Assembly: GCA_037577475.1 (NCBI GenBank)
Contig: CM075188.1
Span: forward strand, 18,209,001-18,273,000
Direction: 5' to 3'
Length of the DNA stretch: 64,000 nucleotides
Origin: Chaunax sp. Z400
Lineage: Eukaryota > Chordata > Actinopteri > Lophiiformes > Chaunacidae
Part shown: in pieces, positions 31,706 through 45,001 of the stretch
Layout of the letters: the number at the start of each line of letters is the position of its first letter
Position numbering within the stretch: the first letter of the stretch is position 1
Translations under genes and position numbers: made by a program
Notes under the pieces: model-generated
Told to the model about the DNA's origin: nothing
What the model saw: only the letters and a program-made list of their open reading frames with translations
Database searches by the model: none

Positions 31706-34423
31706 CCCACTGATGCAACCAATGATAGCCCTGCAGTCGACCACTACCAGCAATCTCCCCGCCGACAAAAGACACAATTTCCTCCAAGTCTGACTGGTTC
31801 TTTATTCAGAACCGACTCAGTGTCTTACACTATTTCTTGTCAAAGTCAGGACACCTATAATAATTTGATGTTGATGTGCCAAAATGTTCATTGTTTATTT
31901 ATTTGTGAAATCAAGAGACGGTTAATCTGGTTGATCCTCCAGAGAAAATGCTACTGACACAAGCTATTTCAATTTTTGTCTCTCTCATCAAATGCACAAG
32001 CCCCAGTGATCTTATTGCTGCCATTTGATATGATACACTGTAGTTCTCTCACTCATGAGTGCTTAGCTGTAAGTTACACTGAATAAAAGCAGCTGTCAAA
32101 TGCTTTAAAAATAGGCAGCATTCTAATATATTAAATTGTTTTACAGTCACTGATTTTCTAGGCAGCAGTCAGTGCTCTTTGAGCATCATAAACCTGACAA
32201 TTATGGACCATTAATAATCAGTTTGCAGACAAGAAAGCCTAGATAATTTCAAATATATATATAATTAAAATAATTTAGCATATTTGAAATATAACACTTT
32301 TATAAATTAGAAAGCAAGCAACCAACCAACAATCACAAGACTCTCCATTACTGTTTTTTCTCCACTTACAGTACCATTAAAAAGGTTTTATGAGCTTAGC
32401 CTCTTTGGTCTGTGTCTCCTCCAGGGAGGGTTTCTCTGCAACCTCTGTGATATACAGTACCATATTATTTCTGTGTCTATTCACTAAATTGTCCAAATGA
32501 AACAGGTGGATTTATGATTAAATCTGCATTTAAAGTTATGCCACTCCTATGTACCCAGCACAGTGGCCAGTAGGTTGACAAATTCACCCAACACTATATA
32601 AATCCACCAACACTGGGCAGGTGCCTATGTGACCTCAACCATCAATTTATCCGTTAATGATGAATGTTCATTAAGAGCATGATGCTACCTCCATTGACAC
32701 ATTTTAAAAACGAGTCTTATCTTTCATGGAAAAGCTTTATAGGTTTGTTTTTATCAATGTGACACACGTAATGGTGTCTGCAGGATATCCATTTACTGTC
32801 ATTTTGAAAGACTGTGTCATCTCAACTCATCTCAACTAGTGTTGCAGGATGTGCTGTGGTCAAACTGGAGGGATTGGAAAAAATCTCTAAAAGTGGAGCA
32901 GCTCCAAGCAAGTAATTGCATTTTAATTGGGTGTTTTGTAGTTAAGACTGATAAAGTGTGTTTATTTTCTATGTCAAAGGGTTGCCCTACATCTCACTTT
33001 TGGATATTTACTATTTCTCTTCAGTAAAGCAAATGTATTCCTTATGCAATTACTCCATTAATCATTGGAATGATCAGTAGAGTACTCACTTACTAAGATA
33101 ATTGATAGCTGCTGCTGTAGAAGAGTGTATTTATAGTAATTACATTGTAACAGTTACACCGTTTTTTCATGTATTACACAACTATTTCTTTCTATTCAAA
33201 TAAAGAGTTGTTTGTGCCACCAATACATGTAGGAGGAATGCATGAGGCAGATTATTACAATATGTTCCGAGTGTTCCCGGTCAAAATGTTACATCATCTG
33301 ATGGGTCTGTTTACAGGGAGCTGTGCCAATAAATGGAATGTCAGTCCACATCTTGAGTCAGTTCCTAGAAGTTGAATACTCTGAAATTGCCTTTGACTGT
33401 GCAATATTGTGATCATATGCTGAGTTTGCTGAAGTGTGCGGCCAAAAGATTAGCTCCCTAATGATGACACATGTAGTGAGGTCAAACCAGAATATTATGC
33501 AAGTTATTTTCCAGCTGCATTTTATTTACAGAGACAGAGCTAATCACCAACTGTTCTCTCACATAAGGGCATATGTGTCATCCCTTACAAAATACCCATA
33601 AGTTTGTCTGCATTTCAAAGTCCCTACAGAAATTCAACAGGTTTCTTATGGGGAAACTCAGCGGCTGTTGACGTTATCAAAAGAATCAAAAGGCTTATTT
33701 TTATCCAGAAAACATCACACAAGCTGGTCGAATTGATGGTTTAATTCAAACTTTTCTTCATGTGTTGTTTTTTTTTCTGAATTTTTATGTTTATCAAACA
33801 GATACAGATTAATAGAGCATGTAATCTTTTTTCATCTTTTTTTAACACCGTGTCGTCCTCATCTGACCTTGCTTCAGGAACAATTAAAAAGAGAACTTCA
33901 CTTCACTTCTCTTCCACTTATCTGGGTTATCTGATTCTTATGTCAAAATGTCAAATAGTACTTTCATCATTCAGGAGCTACATATCTTGCAGCTAAAATA
34001 CACATGAAGTACTCGTGTGTGAAATCACCTTCACTCATAGGCTTCTTGATGGGCTAAATTGAAACTGCTAGATCCTCTCTATGAAGGCTCCAATCCACTT
34101 GAGTGACCTCCAACCTTAATAAAGTTCCTCCTGGGGTTGTAGCTGACAGGAAGCCTGGCTCTGACTGATAGAACTTCTCTATCTCTGCAGGGCGGGTTCA
34201 CTTTCATGTTATTATCTCTCTTAGGTGGGTAATAGATTTTAGAAGTCATGAGATTTTCAAGAAGTCACAATGTAATGGGAACTCTTAATTGGCACATGGT
34301 AGATCAAACAGCTCTGTGTGCATGAGTCTTCATATGAGCGTACACACAATAGACGTTTTGCAAAAGTTAAAACATTTGAGGCACATTTGTTGGCACTATT
34401 TTTGTCTCCTTCTTTGTTCAGTG
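31706..34423. other. Non-coding stretch, candidate conserved block
   Basis: No gene seen. The interval at about 32030-32250 is repeat-free and rich in ATTAATAATC and GATTTTCTAGG-type words, a plausible regulatory block. The three short plus-strand frames near 32839, 33169 and 33787 have no recognised motif. Confidence 0.4.
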
Positions 34424-34485
34424 TAGGGCTGCAACAATTCCCTTCATTATTGATTTATCTGATAATCATTTTGTCGATAATGTGA
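34424..34485 (+). mobile_element. hAT-like repeat, 5' end fragment
   Basis: TAGGGCTGCAACAATTCCCT followed by CATTATTGATTTATCTGATA and ATTTTGTCGATAAT is the beginning of the family also found at 22245-22490. It stops after about 60 bp. Confidence 0.55.
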
Positions 34486-36734
34486 AATTACATTTAATAC
34501 ACAATTATGTGAGCTGATTTATTGAGATACAGTGCACTCTGATTACTTATTATTGACTCTGACTACTTTATTGACTACTCTGATTATTATTATCATTGTT
34601 CTATATTTTGACTGTGAATGTCTGCATCAAACTGTTATTGTTCTTTTTCAATAAATTTTTTATTTTTTTATTTTACACTTTAAATAATAAAAGTGAAATT
34701 GTCTAGCATCACACAGCCATCATTCTACACAGTGAATCCTGTAGGAGCATAAAGGAAAACACATCTTTAACTGGAAGAGGACTACAAGGATTAGTTAGTC
34801 ACCTAATCTAATAATGGTTTTCATCTAAATTTCAAGTTCCTCTGCTATGATTGTTAAAACACAACATATGGTTTATGCTTCAAACAGTATTAATCATATA
34901 GCTCAGTGCAGGAAAAACATCATAGCTGCAGATTATTTAGACAAGACTATCTGACCCTGGCCTGGTGTTTTCAGAGCTGGTTGCCAAGGGGATGATGCTG
35001 ATGGTGCTGTCTGTCTAATCTGCCCCCAACCTATTTTCTTCACAGCTGTCTCATTTACCCACAGCATATCATGATCACCGTTAGTAGACTACCTGCCACG
35101 TGCAAATGCCATCAGCTTTATCGAACGAGACCGCTCTATAGAAACATACTGTCTATTAAGATCTGCTAATGCCAGCTGGAAAGCAATGTCACCAGATAAT
35201 GTACCAGAGAGATGTCAGGGTAAAGATTCGGTGTCCCACATCAGGCAATTCATTAGCGGAATGGATCGAGAAAGTGTGCTGAGGTCATTGATGGAAAACA
35301 TCACATGACACAAGTGAAACAGACACATGCACAGCTTGACTGTTAGAAAACTATTCATAGCTTGTAACACAGAGTAATTAGAAGATGATGAAGAACAGAG
35401 TTAGCATGGCCCCAATTCTGCCTTGTGTTCATTAGTGTGTACATATATGGCAACAGTGATTAAGAGGATGGATATATTTTACAGTGGTCCAGATTCCATC
35501 AGCTGCACAACACACACTGTGCACCATGTAAATAATGAGCTGTCTTTCTGGATATCCTGTATATCCATGCATATGTTTGTGTGAGCATGCACACCCAGCT
35601 GGGACTGTTTGTCATATTTCGGAACAGTCTTGAAGTCCTTGAGCAAGAACGAGGTCTAAATCTGCCAAAGATCAAACAATGAGAGGATGGGTGTTGCAGA
35701 GTGGCCTCTTTAGTGAAGGCTGGTTTTCATTTTTCATCTGCAAGATAACCTTGTCCGAGATCCTGCAGGAGTTGATCATTACCACCGCCATCCAGATCGC
35801 ACCATCAATATGAGCCTCTTGAGTGCTGTATGGATCCAGAATGGAAGACTCATACAATACAGTTTGAAATTGGAGCGATGGCTGATGGATTAATTTCAGA
35901 ATCACATAATGTGGGCTGTCTGAATAAATAAGGCCTCTTGTTTTAAAGGCAGCAGAGGCTCTAAAAGTAAAGGTACATTAATCACTCCTGCTTTATATCA
36001 TCACTTAAGTAGTTTCTTGCTTTTTTTTTTTACGACATTATTGGAGTAAAATGGTGTACATTGATCAAGTCATTCATTAGTTAACAATTTTTTTCTCTTA
36101 TTATATACATTTTTTTTCTTTACTGCCAATGCTCGTTCATCTTTCTTGCTCTTAGCAGTGTTGGGGCCGGGCAATTTTCAGTGGGTTGGTCAAAATGGGA
36201 GCATTTTCAGGTGGCACACAAATCACCCAGAGCTATAATATACACTATAAGACATAAATAATATTCAGTGTATCCAGCATGTCTTGTCTTCGCAAAGTTA
36301 ACTAAATAAACAGTTATGAATTTGCCTGTTCAACATATCAAGCCATGAAAGATGTCTCTGCAGTAGAAATATAATTATGATTTATTTCAATGTAGATACA
36401 CTAATGTAATCAGGTGTCTGCAGTGAGGGCTTAAATCCTGCAGCAGATAAATATATAAAAATATTTATGCAGCACTGGTGTCACAAAAAACTCACAAAAA
36501 CCGATTATTTGCATTTTCAGTAGCATCAGACTGCAAATCGACCGTGTCAGGATGTTACTGGTCGGTTCGAATTTTGTTGTTGTCTTTTCTGCCATAAATT
36601 GTGAAATATGGATGTGATTTAAAGGTGTTGAAGTGTTAAAATTTTTTACATTTTTTTTTATTTCACCTCATCTTTCAGGTAAATTCACTTGATGTGACCC
36701 AGTTAACACAGTGTATTGCAGGTTGCTGGTACAT
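34486..36734. other. Non-coding stretch, candidate conserved block
   Basis: No gene seen. A degenerate GACTACT/GATTATT array lies at about 34540-34600. The sequence at 35030-35320 is unique, of moderate GC, and looks like candidate regulatory DNA, a claim based only on composition. A 77-codon minus-strand frame at 35672-35905 lacks motifs. Confidence 0.4.
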
Positions 36735-36885
36735 AGAGTTAAGACTAAGTATTATTTTAATTTTGATTACTCTGATGGATATTTTATCAATAAATAAAAA
36801 AATTAGTTTGTCTATAAATTGTTAAAAAGGAGAAAATACTCATAACCATAATTTCCTATGACCCAAGGTGACATATTCCATCATC
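36735..36885 (+). mobile_element. hAT-like repeat fragment
   Basis: GACTAAGTATTATTTTAATT, then AATTAGTTTGTCTATAAATT, then CATAATTTCCTATGACCCAA and GGTGACAT. The last blocks ('ttgtctataaaatg...ccataatttcccagagcccaaggtgacat') are typical of the same family as 22245-22490. It is strongly diverged. Confidence 0.5.
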
Positions 36886-37871
36886 AGGCAGGATCCAGAT
36901 CCTCTCTGTTAATTATTTATTGACTAATTATCTCAGCTCGAGTGGTAGAGACATGAGTCAGCGTGATAGATCTTACTACCTTATGTGCAGGCCAGTTAGA
37001 TTTCAAATATATGGCTCTGCCATGTTAACCTGACAAACCTGACACATACTTATCACTCCCTGGAATCACAATGATGCACTGCTTCCATCCAGGACATTGT
37101 CAAGGGTAAAATGATCATCACTGGAAGAGTCTATTCCAAGAGTCTGTACTGAGTTGGTATTTTGCATCAAGATATGTGAGCTCATCATTTCCCGCTTCGC
37201 CCAGCAGAGATATGGAAGTGATGATAATAAAATCACTCCATAATCTACAATAGAGTCTGATACCAGCTGGTATGTGGAATCTACAGTACTGAAGTGGCAA
37301 ACATATAGTCAATTGTGATGAATAAAATACACCCAGTTATCCAAATGATTAGATGTCTAGACAATGTCAGCTGTGAAGTATCACAGCATGGGTCTAACAA
37401 AAAAGATCTCTGTCATCACACATAACAGGTTAAGCAACAGATGCACTTGTATACATGAGGCTGGCAGAGTGAGACTGAGGGTAGCAGCAGTGTAAAACAT
37501 AAAACAGCATATATTAAAATTCATCATGTCATATAAAGTCATCGCCCCTTGAGATCACGGTTCTCAGATGCTTCGATGTGTGGAGAAGGTGAGAAAAAGA
37601 AAACATCTCCGTCGATAAGTGCATGCCGAGTTTCTTGTGAAGCCAGTAATCTAATGAGAAATAATTATTGAGTTGTTTACATCCATAGTGCCATTAAACA
37701 ATATGACATTCTATTGAGCCAGAAATGGCACTGTCCCAATGAGAAGAATGGGAACAAACGAGGAATACTGGGATGAGCAAACAAATTAAACTAAACTAGT
37801 ACAAGTAAAATATGTCTAGGGTTTTCTCAGGGGGGACTACATTAAAATAAGAGTTGATGGCATATCCCCCA

Positions 37872-37904
37872 AGCCCTGTGCAGCCCTGAGCAGCCCTGTG
37901 CAGC
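37872..37904. repeat. 10-bp tandem repeat, about 3 copies
   Basis: AGCCCTGTGC is repeated about three times, with one T-to-A change in the second copy. Confidence 0.85.
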
Positions 37905-40900
37905 TAATAGCAGCTTAATATATAATTTGTCTGGTTTAAGTTAAAAATCATAAATATAAGATGAGTTAAAATAAATTGGAACTTTCTGCTTTTTCCCAGA
38001 ATCTTCTCTCTCATTTATAGTGGGACCACATGGGGCAGTTTGCACAGGTGCTCCTGGTGCTCCAGGTCTTCTGACGCCAAGCCCATAAGTCTGTTTTTTA
38101 GAACTATTTTTTTAGTTATGCTTCGGACAAAAGATGTTTACAGACGGACGGATAGATGGACAGAGCGATAGCTATATTCCCATGCATTGTATGCCGAGAA
38201 GATAAAAAAATAGATGTCCCATTTAAATGAATAATTTAGGAGAAAAGGCATTGGATGATGGTATGTCCTCTCTGTGTACTCACGTTATTTCTTTTCATTG
38301 AATGTTATTGATTTGCTACTCTGATAGTGGTTTGAAACCAAGCCTTCCACTCATCAGTACCGCCTGCTATGGTTTTTCTCGTTTTACCACTCGGCATGTG
38401 ATAACGTGTGGAGGTGTTGAAATAAAGGAAAACCAATAAACAAAATGTTTTCACATGTCAAAATATGTTTTCTTCACAGTGACTGCAGACAGAGAACACT
38501 GAGGATGTAGTTGCGACACAATGCCCGACTCATGTGAGATTCTCATTCTCTGAATGGGTAAGGAATGTAGGCCACAGAGGGAGGGGTGGAGGATGTGAGT
38601 GGTGGATAAATAAATGGAATGAGGCCTTGAAAATGTTACTCCATATACACCTCCATCAGCTTTTCTCTGTTAATTTTTTCTGTATTGTCTCGGTATGTTT
38701 ATCCGCACCCTGGAATTACACACTTATACACAAGTAACTATAGCTCATTATACACTGTGATTTCACGACAGCGAAGATCCTTCTCTATGCCTCCTTTGTT
38801 TGTTTACGCTAAACAACACAGCAATGGCACAAAGCAAACAAAGAAAAGAGGTACGTGAAATTTTACATACTGTATGCATTGAGCAGTGCTTTGTAAACAA
38901 TTAATTAGCATGGAAAAAACAATAATTTACCATCCCTGTAACAAGGGGGTTGATCTCATCCTCTGCTCACATTGTCTCCACAATTCGAAAACACTTTTCG
39001 GATGATTTTTCTAATTCTTTGAGTTAGCTGCTAACTGCTACTAGCTGCTTTTTGAATCTCCTGGTTGTCCGGTAAACACATAATATGTTATCAAAGAATC
39101 ACACCTGCATCCTGTCCTACTCCTTCACCAGCTTAGTCTGTTTATACAGACATCAATTCAGTGCAGTTACGACCTCAGCTGTTGGCTCAGAGGCGGAACA
39201 ACAATAACCCCCCATTATGCCTTTGTAGCGTTTATACAGAGCAATGAGGTGCAGCAGTTTTGCCTTGAACAGGCTGTGTAAAAGCGTGTTGAGATTTAAT
39301 GATTAAAAAAAAGCTACCCACCACAGGAGGACACAGGTGATTCCTGGGCCTTCGCCACATCCTTTGCTCCTAAATTTACTTTTACATTCATGATATAACA
39401 TAAACAATGATTCACAAGTGTCTTTAAAATTCTCATCTCATTCTCATTCCTGCATGTTTTGCCAGAATTGAACATGCTGTGTGACATGTTTCCTCAAGGC
39501 ATTTTGTCCAGCACATTTTATTTCGAAGGAAAACTGGATTTGTGAAAGATGTGCTAAAAAATCTGATTTCTAGATGGATAGCAAAGAGTGAAAAATGCTC
39601 CTATTCTCAACACTGACCTACATCTGCTGTGACTCTTCTGACATTCATCAGTCTAATGGAAAAAAGATTGCTAAATGTCTTGGGGGGGGGAAAAGGGTCA
39701 CTTATTATCTATTTTCCTAAATCACCGAACATCTGTCATGGCAGGTGCCAAATTGATGACACAGGTTATTTCGTCTTCTTTGTCGACCTGCAAAAGGAAA
39801 TAAGTCATATTTGCACAATTTTCTCTCTACAAAGAAAATGTTACCACCTTTAACAAAGGCTGTGTTGTGGTGTAAAAGACCAGTTAAGTTGTGATTGTGC
39901 ACCAAATTATATTTTTAATGTTAAATGTGATTATTTCCAGACATCTTCTTCATTGTATTGAGGCTGGGATCCTCACCTAATGTAAAACATCAATAATTCA
40001 ATTGTTTGTCAAAATGTAATAAATTCGATAATATTTAACAATTGAGAGTGGCATTTATTTGTCTAAGTATCTACAACAACAGCTCACAGTTGTTTACTGT
40101 CTGTTGAATTATGCCTTCTGGTTCAGACTGGGAATGTGTGGCCACTTCAACAGTCAGTAAAAAAAAACTGTATGGCTTTTAATGTTTAGTAGCATTTGCT
40201 ATTTCAATTATGAACAACTGCCTGCAAATTTCATAAATGTTATTTCCAGTTTTGTATGGGAAGCGAAATGATGATTTACAGTATCTGACAACAGCACTTG
40301 AATCAAGCTTATTGATTAGTGAGATGTATTATTTCCTACTGTGTAGATGACACTACATCAACATCAATGATTAATGTGTTTTTATTCTGGGGGGGGAAAG
40401 GCACCACACATAAAAATAAAGCCTGTAGGAATTCAAGCTCTGACTCATTTATTTAATATCCTGTTTTTTTCCATTTAGGATTCCCATCTGTGTTTTAAGA
40501 GTTTGGCTCTTAGAGGGGAAAACTGACAAAAAAGTAAATAAAGTTTTGGTCTGGAACTAAGCAGTGGACAAGTTAACTTCACAGAATTATAAATAATCAG
40601 CATATGGACAAACACAGGTTTGAAATATTTTACTGTCGTCAATCTAATAGTGGTTGTTATCAATGTAAAATATGTTATTACATGTTAATGTTCTCTTGTT
40701 TGTCTTTTTTTAGCTCCAAAAAAACTGCTGCTAAATGCAATGAGCATTCACATTCAATAAAAGCTGTGTGGCAAAATTTTAACTCAAAGGTTAAACATTT
40801 CATGGTCTTCATCAGTGAACGTAACATTTGAAAACATTTTTTATTCTCATGCCAGAAATCCCAAAGATATTTTTCTTTATAATAATGAAATGTACAAACA

Positions 40901-43047
40901 ATAAAAACAATCTAAAGAATCAATTAAGTTTGATCAGACTCTTGATACTGTACTTGTGAGGTTAAGTGTTGGGACATTCACTAAGTACACAAAGTACAAA
41001 CTATTTTTAGAAAGTGTAGAAAGAGTTGTTGGTTGATACAGAATGAAGTGCTTCTTAAGGTATTTGGCAGTGAGTGTAGGGGTAGGAATAAAATAACATA
41101 ACTAGAAAACAGTGTCAACAATCAGATTTTGTATTGAAGAGCAATTAAAAAGACATGACCTTATTGTACTTTTAAATATTCACTCCATTGGATATTTACT
41201 TTTTAGGACGGGGAAAAAATTATTTTATGAGTCATCCTCCATGTGCGGAAATTCCACCATGTACTGCTGACCCTGTCTGCAGATGTTTCCTTTGTCTGTT
41301 GTTGTTGTTTTTCCTCAGCACCCTGAGGTCTCTCACTCAGCTCGAACAGCTTATCTTTATAATCAACTATTTTTAAAAAAGAACACAGCTGCTTCTGACT
41401 AAGAAGGTATATTCCACTGTTTCTCAAATTTGTATTACACAATATGACGGTGTTATATCAGTCCCTCTCTCCAAACTGGTACAGGAAGTTACTGTCCCAA
41501 CACTGACTGGTAGTTTCCTGAAATTTAAGAGGCACTTTTACTGTTTTATAATGCAGGAAGTTATATTGTAAAAGCAGAACTTAGGCAAGCTGCTCACCTA
41601 CCAAAAGCAAACAATTCAGCAGTTCAATTCAGAAGCAGGCAAATCAATATTTTTCTGAAAATATAATAAAGCATTGGTTGCTCTCGACCTTGCATTTGAA
41701 TGTCAAAAGCCGCTTTGTCATCAGTGTTTAATATGCATAGAAACATTTCATGGTGTGAGAGATAACTAATCATAGCAGAGCCAAATTCCTTTTCAGTGCT
41801 GACATTTTGTTATCATTGTAACGGCTTTAGTGTAAAAATCTCTAACGCTTAGAAAGTACCTGATATGACCATCCTCCCTTCATCTCCTTGTCGAATTCTT
41901 CCCCCAGAGGACAGTTCATGTGGAGGCACCAGTCACGTGAGTGCGTGTGTTCCCGTGGAAAGGACACGTTGCCCTTTTCCTGCTCGCCTTTTTCTTATGC
42001 TTGTATCACGTGCATGGAGCACACCGAGGGAAGATGTGATAAACTGGGCTATGGTAATAAGGATCTGAATTTAAACCACCAACCCACACCTGTCTCTGTG
42101 GAGGTAAATATACAGCAGCTTCACGTATTTATAGGGCTTATGAATGAGTTTCTCCTGCAGCACTCAGAGCATGGGTGCATCTGTGTCTAAAGAAAGCATA
42201 GCCTGATTGTGCTTGACTAACGTGGTGCTCTGGTTTCCATCCAGAATAGGAACAAGGACACAGGAAGTGATTCCACCAAGTGGAAGGCCAGGAGATATTC
42301 TCCAATCACATTTGCTTTGTTTTGTTTTAAATAGCTTTTCTGTTTCAATTACAGACAATCAAAAACAGACATTTCATTTGCTGAAATATTTTCATCTGAA
42401 AGAGAAGAGTAGTTTTTATGTATTCATTTCAAGTATCAAGCACAGAGTTCATCTTCACCTCCAAACCAAAACATTCTTCTTCATCCTCTTCAGTTTTTGA
42501 AGATTGTGATTGAAATGTATCTGCCTTAAGCAGCAGCAGGATATACTGTAGCCCCCATAGAGTCCAGGCACTGGTGGTGGTGGTGGCTGATGACTCTGCT
42601 GAGACTGATGAGGCTGATCAAACGATGAGTTAGTAAATTTGCTGTGATGACTGGATGGTGATGGGGAGGTGAGGGGTATTCATAGAACCGCATGAATGAA
42701 CAAAAGATACAGAGAGAATTAGCAGCCAGCAGCAGCAGGATGGCTAACAATGAAGGTGTGTTGCTGTGCCATTGGATAGATGTGACCAGCTGATGAGAAC
42801 AGCTATTGACAGCCACAAACAATGACAACAAGAAAATAAAACTGAGTATGCATGAGACGTGTGAATGACAGGATGGCATGAGAAACAAAATATGGCCTAT
42901 GTGTACAAATTAAATAAATGTGTCTGATTTGATCAGTGTTTGTGTAAGGAAATTATTTTGTGTACTGTATGTATATCTCTGATGATGGTGAGATTAGCAC
43001 ACTGTATGTATGTATAAGGCCTTTGGTCTTTGATTTGAGCAACTGTT

Positions 43048-43050
<3 letters not shown>

Positions 43051-43090
<40 letters not shown>
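43051..43090 (+). repeat. (TG)n microsatellite
   Basis: About 40 bp of uninterrupted GT dinucleotides followed by CGGAGGGGGG. Confidence 0.95.
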
Positions 43091-43091
<1 letters not shown>

Positions 43092-44414
43092 GGAGGGGGG
43101 TGCATTATGTAACTATGGTATGTAGCGGAACATGGCTTAAGGCCACATTGTTGCAGCCCCAGATGAAAACACAGTGAGACTGACCAGCTGTCTACGCTCT
43201 ACCAGTGGACAGCTGTGACAGTTTTCGTTAGACAGAGACATGTTCATGCAGTGGCACTTCCGACAACCTCAACCTAACCTGCACCTCCAGGGTAGGAAGT
43301 GGCTGAAAGTTTTAAAAAAATAACAACTTAAGCTCCTCAGCCAACTCTGAAAAACTGGACAGAAAGGGATTTTTGTTCTCCCTTCTACTTCTCCTTACAA
43401 CTGTTTTAAATTTCATATTTACTCTGCCCCATAAAGACACAAAGAAATCATATAAACAGAGCATTAAATAGTTTGCAAGAAGCATACATAAGCAACTGAA
43501 ATCCCCTGCTGGCATTTTTCATGTAGGACATTTTGACCTGTTGTAGTGGGAATAATATAGTGGATTTTCATTTTCCATAATGAAGACCAGTGTAGGCCTA
43601 TATGATGGAAAAGGACATCAAATTTGCCTCTTTTGTGCTCAAAATCTTTCTCTAAGGCTAGCTGGCTGCTTTTTCCCCACTGACTGGCTACTCCATATCC
43701 CTGATTTAGCTGCATCGTTTTGTTGCAGTGAGCTGTAGCTGATCTGTGTAAGGAAGGACTCACATCACATATTTTGCCATCAGGTTTTGCCATTTTTAGA
43801 TAACACATTTCCTATATCTTTGCTGGAGCACAAACTTATGCATGCTTTACAAACCCTCTCCTATCCTTGTCCTTGTAAACCTGTATGGTCTTGCTCAGAC
43901 AAATATATTGTGAAAGTCCGGACAATAACAAATATGAAAATCAACGCCCTACATAGTCTGGTGGCAGTTTGGTAGACTTAATTCTACAGTATCAGATATT
44001 CTGTGTCAGTACAGGCCCTCCAAATGTAGTAGGCACTGCAGGCATTAACTCACAATAAATAAATATGAGACTGTGTAATCTGAGTTTACATTTATTGTTT
44101 TTTTACCCCTCATGTCCCTTGCTGGTTTAAAAGCTTGAATTTTGTGCCTCACCTGCCTAAATCAGTAAAGTGATTCACTTCCTCACTTACGTTACTTATG
44201 TATTTTTAAGCATGTATTGTATTGTATTATATGAGCACCACAAAAAAGTCCTCTGAACAGGAGTGTGAAGATGGTGTTTCCTTAAGATTAAACATATGTT
44301 TTGAACATTAATATAGCTGCAAACAATCATTTGCTATTTAAAGATGCAGTGAAGTAATGGCGTGCTGAACAGAGAATGACATCACACTCCATCCAAAAGT
44401 GTTATAATCTAAAG

Positions 44415-44612
44415 TCGCATTTCCACTTTGTGGTACCAGCTCATCTCGATTCGACTCCACTCGTCCTTTATGGTTTTCTATTAGGTAAAAGTACCTGGTA
44501 CTTTTTAGAATCACCTCTGTCAAGGTTGCAAAAAAGCTGAGCAGGTACTAAAAGGTGATGTGAAAACACTGCAGAACACTGATTGGTCAGAGACAACCAT
44601 CACCTCGTCATT
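44415..44612 (+). mobile_element. Arm of an inverted-repeat DNA element
   Basis: TCGCATTTCCACTTTGTGGT, ACCAGCTCATCTCGATTCGA, TAGGTAAAAGTACCTGGTAC, GGTACTAAAAGGTGATGTGA and a CTGATTGGTCAGAGA end. The same blocks appear, reverse-complemented, in the right half of the element at 54181-54675. Only one arm is recognisable here, and the opposite terminus was not found downstream. Confidence 0.65.
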
Positions 44613-44650
44613 GTGTCATCAATGCGGAATGTCCTGCACAGCATAAACCC

Positions 44651-45001
44651 ATGCCCACCATTTCTGCACAACCAAGCTACTGTAGCAGCTGCAATTTGTT
44701 TTTCAGTGGACATGATTACGGAAAATGTCTTGGTTGCCTGGACGGCCGCTCAATGCGTGACACGCATGTGAATATGCATCTTAATGCATGCGAGTCCCTC
44801 ATGTCCATTTCAACATGGCAGCCTATTATAACTAAAACAGTTCACATTGTGGACAGGAGTTTTTCAGAGTTTGATCTGAGTTTCATCAGCAGTGTGTCTT
44901 CAGAGGTGCTTTTTTTCTGTCCAACTTTATTGAGTGAACAAGAAGCCCATTTGTTTTGTTCTGAGATACTGCTGTTCTCATGGGATACCTTGTGGCAGTG
45001 A
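44651..45001 (+). other. Unassigned Cys-rich reading frame next to a DNA-element arm
   Basis: A 116-codon frame reads CSSCNLFFSGHDYGKCLGCL followed by DGRSMRDTHVNMHLNACESL. The spacing C-x2-C ... HD-x3-C-x2-CL ... C loosely recalls gag-like cysteine/histidine stretches in fish retroelements. The match is weak and the usual D-x-H is not kept. It starts 39 bp after the recognisable DNA-element arm. It may be internal sequence of a larger mobile element or simply chance. I do not assign a function. Confidence 0.2.

Larger units (their letters stand above)
36886..44414. other. Long stretch with few recognisable repeats
   Basis: About 7.5 kb without a recognised mobile element or gene. Small features inside are a 10-bp tandem repeat (37872-37904), G runs near 39681 and 40390, and a (TG)n tract (43051-43090). 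Blocks such as 36890-37310 are repeat-free with TAAT words. Frames of up to 120 codons (for example the minus strand at 42526-42888) have no recognisable domain. The low repeat density itself suggests possible constraint, but this needs comparison with other fish. Confidence 0.45.

Noticed and set aside
34979..34993. GTTGCCAAGGGGATG as a ciliary X-box-type site
   Set aside because: Only one half-site fits, and there is no gene or promoter beside it.
42526..42888. 120-codon minus-strand frame with hydrophobic segments
   Set aside because: There is no recognisable family, signal or splice context, and CAC/CAT-rich stretches account for part of it. It is probably chance.
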